Shown here one piece after another: positions 1 to 6,988 of a stretch of 64,000 bases of DNA. The translations under genes were made by a program, and so were the position numbers. Location: contig CAVYTF010000017.1 of NCBI GenBank assembly GCA_963771435.1, positions 1 to 64,000 of the forward strand, written 5' to 3'. Origin of the DNA: CAVYTF01 sp963771435. Lineage in GTDB: Bacteria > Bacteroidota > Bacteroidia > Chitinophagales > Chitinophagaceae. Every line of letters begins with the position of its first letter. Position 1 is the first letter of the stretch. Under the pieces are notes generated by a model, which saw nothing but the letters and a program-made list of their open reading frames with translations, did not search any database and was not told where the DNA came from.

Positions 1-34
1 GGTGAAGTAGTTGATGCCTAAAATACGTTGACCG

Positions 35-898
35 TTATTGGTCTCTTAGTTGTTGTATAAATGTGTGTGCTGCAACAGGAACTAATGGTACTGTTTGCTG
101 CTGTAATATTACGCTACTATTTTCATATGCTGCTGGGGTTTGATATTTTAGTGCTTTGTGGGGCCTTTCGTTGTTGTAAAGGGAGACTGCACGGTCAACG
201 TTTTTTTGTAGTTCTTCGAGGCTGTTGATGTTAAAATGGATGAGGTAATTGTTTTTAATGGTTCCGTTGAGGCGTTCGGCTTTTCCGTTTTCGTATGCAA
301 ACTCGCACATGCTGTTGCGTATGTGATGTTTGGCTGTGTATTGGAGGAAAGCTTTGTCATAATACTGGCCGCCGCCGTCTGAATGGAATATCATTTGTGG
401 GGGCACTGTGCCGCCTCTTGCTTTTACGGCCTGTTGTAATGCTGCCAGGGTGGTTTGTTCGGTGGTGAGCCTGCCGGAGGCTTTGTGTCCGAGTATCCGG
501 CGGGAGTAGCAATCTATGATGAAGGTGATGTAGTAGAAGTGTCCTTTTATTTCAAAGTAGGTGATATCGCTGCTCCAGGCCTGGTTGATATGGGTGAGGT
601 GGGTGGTTATGAGCAGGTCGTCAAAGCGGATGACGCCGCTGCTGTCGGTGGTTCGGGAAAGGTTGCGTTTGTTTATGCTGCTGAAGCCCTGTTGTTTGCA
701 GAGGCGTTCAAAGTTGTCTCTTCCGATGCCTGCGGGGCTCAGTTTGAAATACATGGCCCTGCAACTGAGGGTGGGATGGTCTGCCCTTATCTGAATGATG
801 AGCTGCAGCAGGTAGGCGGTTTGTTCCCTTTCGTGCATGCGCCGGGCTATAAGTTGGTGGATGGCTTGTTTGCTGGTGGAGGTGCTTTGGTAGAACAT
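35..898 (-). CDS. IS3 family transposase OrfB (DDE integrase core)
   Basis: This is the catalytic part of the IS3 transposase, which cuts and joins element ends. An HTH_21-like N-terminal region is followed by an rve integrase core. The catalytic acidic residues are visible as D111 (SSDITY), D174 (HSDGGG) and E208 (GKAER), with the IS3-type spacing between the last two. The annotated ATG at 898 is probably not the main start: the frame is open upstream to the A-run at 961-969, and a -1 frameshift from OrfA would give an OrfAB fusion. No stop or deletion is seen in the core. Confidence 0.9.
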   Translation of the reverse strand: MFYQSTSTSKQAIHQLIARRMHEREQTAYLLQLIIQIRADHPTLSCRAMYFKLSPAGIGRDNFERLCKQQGFSSINKRNLSRTTDSSGVIRFDDLLITTHLTHINQAWSSDITYFEIKGHFYYITFIIDCYSRRILGHKASGRLTTEQTTLAALQQAVKARGGTVPPQMIFHSDGGGQYYDKAFLQYTAKHHIRNSMCEFAYENGKAERLNGTIKNNYLIHFNINSLEELQKNVDRAVSLYNNERPHKALKYQTPAAYENSSVILQQQTVPLVPVAAHTFIQQLRDQ

Positions 899-900
899 AT

Positions 901-1326
901 TCAGGCTGCATTGGAGTTGTTCCCGGTGCTGCCAGTACCAGAGGAGGGTTTGGGATCGAATTTTTTTTTGATGTCCACGCCGTAGGCTTCTTCGGCTAAT
1001 TCTATCATCTTGTCTTTAAAATCAAGCTGTACCTGTTTTTGGCCAATAATACGCTCCAGTTCAGCTACCTGTGTTTTTAGTAACAGTATTTTAGTGGTAT
1101 CGCTGTCTGATTCTACAATGATGCGAGCTCCTTTCATATAGTTTTTTCCGTATTTGGCCATCCACCCGGAAACGTTGTTTTGCCTTACATCGTACTGGCG
1201 GCTTACTTCGGCAATGGTAGTTGACTTTTGTTCAATTTCCCTTACTTTTTTCTGTTTGAACTCTTCGCTGAAATGCCTTCGCCTGCGTTCGGCTTCACTC
1301 TGCTTAAATTGTTGTCTTGTGGCCAT
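901..1326 (-). CDS. IS3 family transposase OrfA (helix-turn-helix)
   Basis: This 141-residue protein has an N-terminal HTH_Tnp_1-type domain (roughly residues 15-65, containing FSEEFKQKKV and SRQYDVRQNNVSGW) and a C-terminal leucine-rich segment (KTQVAELERIIGQKQVQLD) typical of OrfA dimerisation. It should bind the terminal inverted repeats. Its frame ends just before the annotated OrfB start. The C-terminal codons overlap the slippery A9 run, so ribosomes that slip make OrfAB and the others make this short product, the usual IS3 arrangement. Confidence 0.9.
   Translation of the reverse strand: MATRQQFKQSEAERRRRHFSEEFKQKKVREIEQKSTTIAEVSRQYDVRQNNVSGWMAKYGKNYMKGARIIVESDSDTTKILLLKTQVAELERIIGQKQVQLDFKDKMIELAEEAYGVDIKKKFDPKPSSGTGSTGNNSNAA
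961..969 (-). other. A9 slippery site for -1 frameshifting of the IS3 transposase
   Basis: On the minus strand OrfA reads ATC AAA AAA AAA TTC. A one-base backward slip on this nine-A run enters the OrfB frame, which then stays open (IRSQTLLWYW...) through the annotated OrfB start. OrfB lies in the -1 frame relative to OrfA, as in characterised IS3 elements. The role as the slip point is inferred from frame geometry. Confidence 0.75.
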
Positions 1327-1428
1327 CTTTTTTGCTGTTTTAAATGTTTAATAAACTCTTTAAAACGGTCAATGTATTTCAGGCACTAACAAGTAGCCGA
1401 CCGGAAAGCACGCAGAGGGTGGCGTCGC

Positions 1429-1457
1429 AAAGAATGCAAAGAATGTTTGCATTCTTT
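1429..1457. repeat. Perfect 12-bp inverted repeat (hairpin) beside the IS
   Basis: AAAGAATGCAAA (1429-1440) and TTTGCATTCTTT (1446-1457) are perfectly complementary with a 5-nt loop. It lies about 40 bp beyond the IS end and before the truncated YHYH gene. The stem is AT-rich with an A start and T end, so it could act as a weak bidirectional terminator. Its function is not established. Confidence 0.6.
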
Positions 1458-1528
1458 AGCTATGTATTAGCCAAAGGAAGGGAGCTTATGGGAATGGTTT
1501 CCGGAATGGGAGAGATCGGGTAATAGGT

Positions 1529-2120
1529 TTGCACAGGCCGGCGGCCTGCGCAAGAGTGCAGCTAACTCCTTACTATGAAGGCACTCAATGGGCTGCCACT
1601 TTGTATGAAGCTTATAACGGAACAAATCCTGAATGGGCTCAAAACCCAAATGTGATCGAAGAAGTGCCGCTTACTTTTAAGATACCGTTGCATCCTGCGG
1701 AGGCTTCTACACATGAAGCGACACCACTCGGGCCAATTGGCGTAGCAATCAACGGGGTTCCATTCTTTAACCAATATGCTGCCGGAGGTTCGGCGCTTAC
1801 TACCGAGATAAACAGTTTTGATCAGTACGATGGACATCCGCAAATGCAAGGACAATATCATTATTACGCAGAGCCTTATTACTTAACTGCCAACAAGGGC
1901 GAAGATGCATTGCTTGGTTTTTTATTGGATGGATTTCCTGTGTATGGCCCTGTTGAAAATGGGAGATACTATTACCAATGCAGAGTTGGATGCCTATCAT
2001 GGCCATTTCACGCCTACAGCGGATTTCCCGCAGGGCATCTATCATTATCATATTACTGCTGCAGACCTTTATATCAACGGAAGTGGATTTTATGGAACAG
2101 CGGGAACAGTATCCCAATAG
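1529..2120 (+). pseudogene. YHYH domain protein, 5'-truncated and frameshifted
   Basis: The translated segments match the YHYH domain pattern: NPNVIEEVPLTFKIP, an NGVPFF motif, then LLDGFPVYGP and, in the next frame, ELDAYHGHF and the diagnostic GIYHYHIT. The frame changes at the GGG at 1961-1963. Reading GG instead gives PVENGDTITNAELDAY without interruption, so one extra G explains the break. The N-terminus is missing: the stretch between the IS and about 1550 does not look like the family and has only a TTG to start from. The reading frame ends with TAG directly abutting the ATG of the next gene. The function of YHYH proteins is not well known; they are usually exported. Confidence 0.75.
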
Positions 2121-2634
2121 ATGAAACTGCTGAAACAATTGCTGGTGCTATGTTGCAGTATATCTTTTATATGTTGTAAAAGAGAGAGCATAGAAATACC
2201 AAACATATAGTTTTCCAATAATGATACTGCTTTGCACATTGTTAATGGCAAGCCTTATGAAGGCGGCAGACCATACAGCGGCCATGTGGCAGACTTCTAT
2301 AACAAAAAAGATACTGCCCTGTCAATGAGCTACTACAATGGTGTTGTGCAAGGCATTTACAGGCGATGGTACCCTAACAGGAAATTGGCAGAGGAAAGAT
2401 ATTTTGTAAATGGCAGTAAGAGGGGTTTGTTGCGGGGATGGTAGGAGAACGGGAAGCCTAAATTTGAGTATCATTTTTTAAATGATGAATATGATGGCGA
2501 AGCGAAGGAATGGAATCGCGCCGGCTTTCTGTACAAAATATTCCATTATACCAAAGGGCACGAGAATGGCTCAGAAAAGCTATGGTGGGAAGATGGAAGA
2601 ATACGTGCCTTGACAACCTTATCCGCCATATAAA
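2121..2634 (+). pseudogene. MORN-repeat (YwqK-like) lipoprotein with two in-frame stops
   Basis: The ATG at 2121 begins a lipoprotein-like signal (MKLLKQLLVLCC...SFICCK) and the same frame continues to 2634 through two stop codons, TAG at 2208-2210 and TAG at 2442-2444. The remainder carries repeated MORN-variant units (NGKPYEGGRPYSGHV, YYNGVVQGIYRRWYPNRKL, ENGKPKFEYHF, GFLYKIFHYTKG), as in YwqK-type proteins. Unlike the other broken genes here, these are substitution stops rather than indels. The C-terminal end may carry a further frameshift. No cognate toxin is visible, so the antitoxin label used for the family should not be assumed. Confidence 0.7.
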
Positions 2635-2868
2635 GGAATTGGAAAAAGAATAGGTTAAAATTTATCCATTCACCAGTGGAGCCTCTAATAAGAGAAATCA
2701 AGTAACATGTTTGCACAGCAGGGAGGGATGTTATGAATAAGAGATATACGGCGAAGAAAGCAGTAATGAGGGGGAAATGGAGAAGAGGTTTGTGAAGGAG
2801 TAACCTGTAAGGCACAAGTACGTTGTGCACGGGCTATGCTGCATAGTTGCCAATGGGTGAGAACGGGA
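2635..2868. other. Intergenic, no gene recognised
   Basis: This is the stretch between the MORN pseudogene and the 3' end of ftsX. I see no reading frame with family resemblance and no clear terminator. Confidence 0.4.
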
Positions 2869-3741
2869 TCAATACAGATCGTCCAGCTTTGTTTTAAGGT
2901 ATTTTATTACGCTGCGGTGTGTACTATAGACTGAAATGGCCACGCCGATAATGGCCATGCCTCCAAAAAGGAGCAAGGTGAACTCGAGGTTCTGGATCAG
3001 TTTTAATTGAGGGAATTCGCTTTCTGCCCACTGGATCAAGCCGAACAAAATGGCGATGGCAATGACGCTACTGATGAGGCCGTTGACAACTGCTCTTGTA
3101 GTCATTGGCTTGGAAATAAAACTGCGTGTTGCGCCGACCATTTGCATTGTTTTGATCAGGAAGCGATTGCTGAACATGGCGAGGCGGATGGTATTGTCGA
3201 TACTGACGATAACAATAATGCAAAGAAGAATGGCTACAACCAAGAATATGATTCCTAATTGGGATGCCCGCTGGTTTATGTTGCTCACCAGCATTTTTGG
3301 GTATTGAAGGCCGGTGATCTGGTCGCCATAAGCGCGCATGATGATGTTGGAAATTTTGCGCAGGCTGTCTGCATTTACGTAAGTTGCTTTGGTATAAAAA
3401 TCAATGCTTTCGGGAAGGGGGTTATCGGCGAGGACGTTGCTCCAGTCTTCGTTGTTGTCTTTGTTCCAAATGGCTTTGGCGGATTCCTTGTTGATGTACT
3501 GGACGTCTTTTGCAAAGGGCTGTGCGGTAATGAAGCGCTGTATCCGGGAGATGGTGTCTTTGTTCTGCGTGCGCAGGTAAGCGCTAAAGCGTATATCTTC
3601 TTTGAAGGTGTTGCTCATTTGCTGGATGTTGAGGAAGAACCAGCCCATGATGCCCATGATAAGCAACACAAGAGAGACACCAATGATGCTGTACACATAG
3701 CCGGGTTTGCTGCGCCGCGGGGACTTTACTGTTTCTATCAT
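2869..3741 (-). CDS. ftsX: Cell division protein FtsX (permease-like)
   Basis: This 290-residue membrane protein is the permease partner of FtsE, which activates periplasmic murein hydrolases at the septum. It has an N-terminal transmembrane helix (YSIIGVSLVLLIMGIMGWFF), an extracytoplasmic domain of about 120 residues, then three C-terminal transmembrane segments (IIFLVVAILLCIIVIVS; VVNGLISSVIAIAILFGLI; FTLLLFGGMAIIGVAIS), the FtsX topology. The frame is open 60 codons further upstream, but that extension is proline-rich and partly encoded by a dispersed repeat. Start 3741 (MIETVKSPRR) fits the family and lies about 20 bp after a TACATTTG promoter element. ftsE is not in the window. Confidence 0.85.
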   Translation of the reverse strand: MIETVKSPRRSKPGYVYSIIGVSLVLLIMGIMGWFFLNIQQMSNTFKEDIRFSAYLRTQNKDTISRIQRFITAQPFAKDVQYINKESAKAIWNKDNNEDWSNVLADNPLPESIDFYTKATYVNADSLRKISNIIMRAYGDQITGLQYPKMLVSNINQRASQLGIIFLVVAILLCIIVIVSIDNTIRLAMFSNRFLIKTMQMVGATRSFISKPMTTRAVVNGLISSVIAIAILFGLIQWAESEFPQLKLIQNLEFTLLLFGGMAIIGVAISVYSTHRSVIKYLKTKLDDLY

Positions 3742-3763
3742 GAATGAGGATTTGAGAGCTTCG

Positions 3764-3771
3764 CAAATGTA
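3764..3771 (-). promoter_or_regulatory. Candidate Bacteroidota -7 element (TACATTTG) for ftsX
   Basis: The minus strand reads TACATTTG, matching TAnnTTTG, 23 bp before the chosen ftsX ATG. No convincing TTG/TTTG -33 element is seen at the usual distance. It supports the shorter ftsX start. Confidence 0.45.
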
Positions 3772-3887
3772 GGGGATCCGGTGGGATCTGGAGATAAGGT
3801 TAACGATTGTTTGGAGGAGGTTAATTGTGGCAATAATGACAAAGGCCTTACAGTGGGGTAGGGCGGTTGCAAATAAGTGGGGGGGTG

Positions 3888-3920
3888 GTGAAGGTGGCAG
3901 GAGGACGCAGGGATGCGGCA
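3888..3920 (-). repeat. Dispersed repeat, copy A (partial)
   Basis: The reverse complement reads TGCCGCATCCCTGCGTCC and continues CTCCTGCCACCTTCAC. It matches the core at 42062-42103 and 62773-62814 over about 33 bp with one missing T. It lies upstream of ftsX, in the falsely open N-terminal extension. Confidence 0.7.
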
Positions 3921-4052
3921 TGAATGCAGAAGAGAATCCTTTTTTATAATGCTTTGAGGTTGGTTGCGCTTACATTATAAAGAATCATTATTTTTGAATA
4001 GGTGGAATAATGATAATAAAAATAATAATTCTTGTAGTTTCAAATTAATTCA

Positions 4053-5057
4053 ATGAAGTTACTAATCAAATTGATAATTATGAGCTCTTTATTGATCGGC
4101 TCAGTTCTTCACGCACAACAGCTATCTGTTACAACTTACGATATTGATCTTACAAATTATGAATATCCTTACCCCGTTCAATTTATTACATTAAATATCC
4201 AGGGCGAAGCTTTAAAAATGGCTTATATGGATGTGAAGCCTGCAAATGCAAACGGGCATGTGGTAATGTTGTTGCATGGAAAAAATTTCAATGGCGCTTA
4301 TTGGGGACAAACTGCAAAGTGTTAGCTGAAAATGGATACAGGGTTATCATTCCTGATCAGATCGGTTTTGGAAAATCATCAAAGCCGCAACACTTACAGT
4401 ATTCGTTTCAGTTGCTTTGCGAAAACACAAAAGCAATACTGGATTCACTTGGCATACAAAAAATTTACTTGCTTGGCCATTCAATGGGTGGAATGGTGGC
4501 AACACGGTTTGCATTGATGTACCCTGGAATTGGTTGAAAAATTTATTTTAGAAAACCCAATTGGCCTGGAAGACTGGAAAGTAAAAGTGCCTTATTTACC
4601 TGTTGATCAATGGTATCAAATTGAATTGAAACAAGATTATAATTCATTTAAAAAATATGAGCAGGAGAGCTATTATCATGGTGAATGGAAACCTGAATAT
4701 GATGAATGGCTGAAAGTGGAAGCAGGGTGGACCTTGAGCAAAGACTATCCCAGAATCGCATGGAATTCTGCCCTTACTTACGACATGATCTATACACAGC
4801 CGGTGTGTTATGAATTTGAAAATATAAAAGCGCTGACGTTGTTGATCATTGGCCAATTAGACAGAACAGCGATGGGGAAAAACTTAGTAAGCGAAGACGT
4901 AAGAAAGACATTAGGCAATTATCCCGTATTAGGAAAATTGACGCATAAAAAAATAAAAGGATCCCAGCTTGTTGAACTGGATGGGGTTGGGCATGTGCCG
5001 CACATCGAAGCGTTTGATAGATTTATTCAGCCGTTGCTGCGGTTTTTGAAATCGTGA
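4053..5057 (+). pseudogene. Exported alpha/beta hydrolase, frameshifted twice
   Basis: Three consecutive frames give one complete alpha/beta hydrolase of about 334 residues: a signal peptide (MKLLIKLIIMSSLLIGSVLHAQ), an oxyanion-region motif LLHGKNFNG, the nucleophile elbow GHSMGG, a late acid in IGQLDRTA and the catalytic His in GVGHVPHIEAF. The first break is at the AAA at 4316-4318: adding one A gives WGQTAKVLAENGY. The second is at 4530-4531: removing one T gives MYPGMVEKFILENPIG. The two changes cancel, so total length is unaffected and all catalytic residues survive. That pattern fits sequencing error at least as well as real decay. The substrate is unknown. Confidence 0.8.
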
Positions 5058-5111
5058 GCAGGGGCTAATGATAACTTCTGAAATAATAACTGGCCCATAC
5101 TATTCTCCTCA

Positions 5112-5160
5112 AAAATGTCCGTCTTTGCAAAACTAAATTTAATTTATAGACGGACATTTT
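5112..5160. terminator. Inverted repeat between convergent genes, candidate bidirectional terminator
   Basis: AAAATGTCCGTCT (5112-5124) pairs perfectly with AGACGGACATTTT (5148-5160) across a 23-nt loop. The A-start and T-end suit termination in both directions, between the plus-strand hydrolase and the minus-strand barrel gene. The loop is longer than usual. Confidence 0.55.
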
Positions 5161-5212
5161 CTATCGGAGCAGGATCTGTATTGCACAATACGTGCAGTAC
5201 ATGAAACTTCAA

Positions 5213-5248
5213 GTTTTTCGGGGTGTCGGTGCAACACCCCCGAAAAAC
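5213..5248. repeat. Strong hairpin GTTTTTCGGGGTGT / ACACCCCCGAAAAAC
   Basis: A 14-bp stem with one extra C and a 7-nt loop sits 11 bp from the barrel gene stop. The T-run is in the 5' arm on both strands, so it is not a standard intrinsic terminator in either direction. It may still terminate or stabilise the 3' end of the minus-strand transcript. Confidence 0.5.
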
Positions 5249-5258
5249 CAGATCATTT

Positions 5259-5843
5259 CTAATGTTTCATATTATTTTTCACATTCCTGAGAGTGCTTTT
5301 GCCAGGTAGATAAATCTGGAAACCAAAATTGAAATTCAAAGCACTTGTATAAGGATCAGATCCAAAACCAACAATACCGTTATATTTCAACAAACCTTCC
5401 AGCCCAATAGTATTCGTAATGAAATATGCTATACCAGGGCCAAAACCAATACCCAGCCCATTGGTATTGCCACCACTGCCTGAATTGTCTGTACCTTCAA
5501 TACCTGCATTTGCTTCCACAAAAAACCTAATGTGCCTCATTGGTTCAATACTTGGGTCGTTCACATAATAGCGCAGCAGGGGACCCACTCCATAATTTGT
5601 AGTAGTGGAACTGCCTTTTGCCCCGACAAAGTCCAAATTAACATACCCGCCAAAAGCCAGGTTATCTTTTACAAACCAGGCAGCTTTAGGGTCAATGTCA
5701 ATATTAAAGCTACTGCCGCTGTTTAAATCAAAACTAAAATTTGCTATGTCACTGCCCACCAGTACATTGCCTTTTTGAAGTTGAGCTTTTGCAGAAGCCA
5801 TACAAATAATTCCTGTAACCAGGATCAAGAACGTCTTTTTCAT
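5259..5843 (-). CDS. Small outer-membrane beta-barrel protein
   Basis: This 194-residue protein has a cleavable signal peptide (MKKTFLILVTGIICMASAKA-Q) and alternating amphipathic strands rich in Gly, Asn and aromatics (NLAFGGYVNLDFVGA; YGVGPLLRYYV; RFFVEANAGIEG; LGIGFGPGIAYFI; LEGLLKYNGIVGFG; LNFNFGFQIYL). This is the OMP_b-brl / PorT-like eight-strand pattern common in Bacteroidota. It should sit in the outer membrane; no specific role can be assigned. It stands alone on the minus strand with hairpins downstream. Confidence 0.65.
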   Translation of the reverse strand: MKKTFLILVTGIICMASAKAQLQKGNVLVGSDIANFSFDLNSGSSFNIDIDPKAAWFVKDNLAFGGYVNLDFVGAKGSSTTTNYGVGPLLRYYVNDPSIEPMRHIRFFVEANAGIEGTDNSGSGGNTNGLGIGFGPGIAYFITNTIGLEGLLKYNGIVGFGSDPYTSALNFNFGFQIYLPGKSTLRNVKNNMKH

Positions 5844-6350
5844 AATTCAATGTTTTATTTTTTTCTAATGAATCAACTTTAAGTCCCATTTTTTTTTAAA
5901 GGAAAAGTGAAGGAATTGCTTAGTTTAAAATAAAAAAATAGGGATTTCTGTAGAATTTTTTCTGCTAATAATTATCATTGATGATTAATACAGCATAAAT
6001 TAAAAGAAAACATACAGAAATAACCCTTGTAAAAGGAAGAGAAGCGTATGTGAGATACTGCAAGGCTTGTGGAAAATGCAGAGAGAGTTTTGTGCGATAC
6101 AGATATTTTATGTGAAACGAGAGACAACTTTGGCGTACACAGCAGGCTTTGAGAGCCGAGATATGATTTGAGACACAAAGATGCGTAGGGTCACAGAAAC
6201 TGATCCCCCTATGGAAGTATGCTGCTTAAGAGATATGCTGCGCTAACATCCCGAAGAACCAGTGTTATCATTATGAGCATTCAATAGGTTAACAAAATCC
6301 TTCATCTCTGTTCGTAAGAAGGGAACACCACCACGGAAAACTCAGCAAAT
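5844..6350. other. Gene-free stretch of about 500 bp
   Basis: This AT-rich stretch holds no reading frame that resembles a protein family. Short frames on the minus strand (for example near 5975-6178) have biased, low-information composition. It presumably carries the upstream region of the barrel gene. I see no RNA gene. Confidence 0.4.
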
Positions 6351-6381
6351 AAAAAAGCGATAGGGAGTTTGCCCATCGCTT
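6351..6381 (-). terminator. Intrinsic terminator of the DUF6799 gene
   Basis: On the minus strand AAGCGATGGG, loop CAAACT, CCCTATCGCTT (one bulge) is followed by TTTT. It lies 37 bp after the DUF6799 gene stop. Confidence 0.75.
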
Positions 6382-6417
6382 GGTTTTCCATAAATCAATG
6401 TAAATATGTAAATCCTG

Positions 6418-6807
6418 CTACCTGCCCCCCGCGTTGTTATCCGTTTTCGCGCGGTGGCTGGTGGAAATATTGCCATCCATGTCCACGTACTGACCGTTTT
6501 TCAATGTTTTTGTAGAGCCATCAGACATTTTAATGGTGCCGTCTGTTTTAAGTATGGCGCCATTATTTAGAGTCTTGTCCTGTGTAAGTGTCATTTTTTG
6601 CCCGTTCATGACTTGCCATACAGTACCATCCTTCATGTAAAAGCCGTCTTTCATTTTATCCATTTTAGAATGGTTTGCTCTTGCCGGACCACCAACATTC
6701 GTGGTGTTATCCAAATTGTTGTTGCCCGCGCTTGCGCTGTCAATATTTTGAGCAAATAAAGAGCCCGTACAAATTGCAAGAGCTAATAAAAAAATTGTCT
6801 TTTTCAT
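6418..6807 (-). CDS. DUF6799 domain exported protein
   Basis: This 129-residue protein has a signal peptide (MKKTIFLLALAICTGSLFAQ) and two short repeats of the DUF6799 type: KDGFYMKDGTVWQVMNG, then LKTDGTIKMSDGSTKTLKNG, ending in GQYVDMDGNI. The alternating DG/NG turns suggest a small beta-rich periplasmic or surface protein. The function of this family is unknown. It is a single gene between two terminators. Confidence 0.75.
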   Translation of the reverse strand: MKKTIFLLALAICTGSLFAQNIDSASAGNNNLDNTTNVGGPARANHSKMDKMKDGFYMKDGTVWQVMNGQKMTLTQDKTLNNGAILKTDGTIKMSDGSTKTLKNGQYVDMDGNISTSHRAKTDNNAGGR

Positions 6808-6925
6808 AAATTAAAATTTTAGTGTTTTTCAAAAAAAAGGTAAAACATTTTTTATGCCAATTAACTTCTACGGCTTTTAATGATTTGTTACAAAACAAAA
6901 TGAGTTTTTAGGCGGGAAGAAGCAT

Positions 6926-6954
6926 AAAACAAATGCGGCAGGCCTACCTGCCGC
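6926..6954 (-). terminator. Intrinsic terminator of the hexosaminidase gene
   Basis: On the minus strand GCGGCAGG, loop TAGG, CCTGCCGC forms a perfect 8-bp stem followed by ATTTGTTTT. It lies 35 bp beyond the GH20 stop codon. Confidence 0.8.
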
Positions 6955-6988
6955 TCAGCTTCTTTTTGAATGACCTTGCTCTACCTTT

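Larger units (their letters stand above)
10..1390 (-). mobile_element. Complete IS3-family insertion sequence
   Basis: Two minus-strand transposase frames are bracketed by imperfect inverted repeats. The left end (10-39) and the reverse complement of the right end (1361-1390) agree at about 24 of 30 positions, including the blocks AAATAC and TTGACCGTT. AAGTA lies immediately outside both ends (5-9 and 1391-1395) and is a candidate 5-bp target duplication. The exact ends are uncertain by a few bases, because a TG...CA boundary at 15 and 1385 is also possible. The element is about 1.38 kb, a normal IS3-family size. Both frames are intact apart from the expected frameshift, so it may be active. 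Confidence 0.85.

Noticed and set aside
455..985. Plus-strand ORF inside the IS
   Set aside because: Shadow of the transposase frame.
3742..3921. 60-residue N-terminal extension of FtsX
   Set aside because: Proline-rich, encoded partly by the dispersed repeat, and upstream of a promoter element fitting the shorter start.
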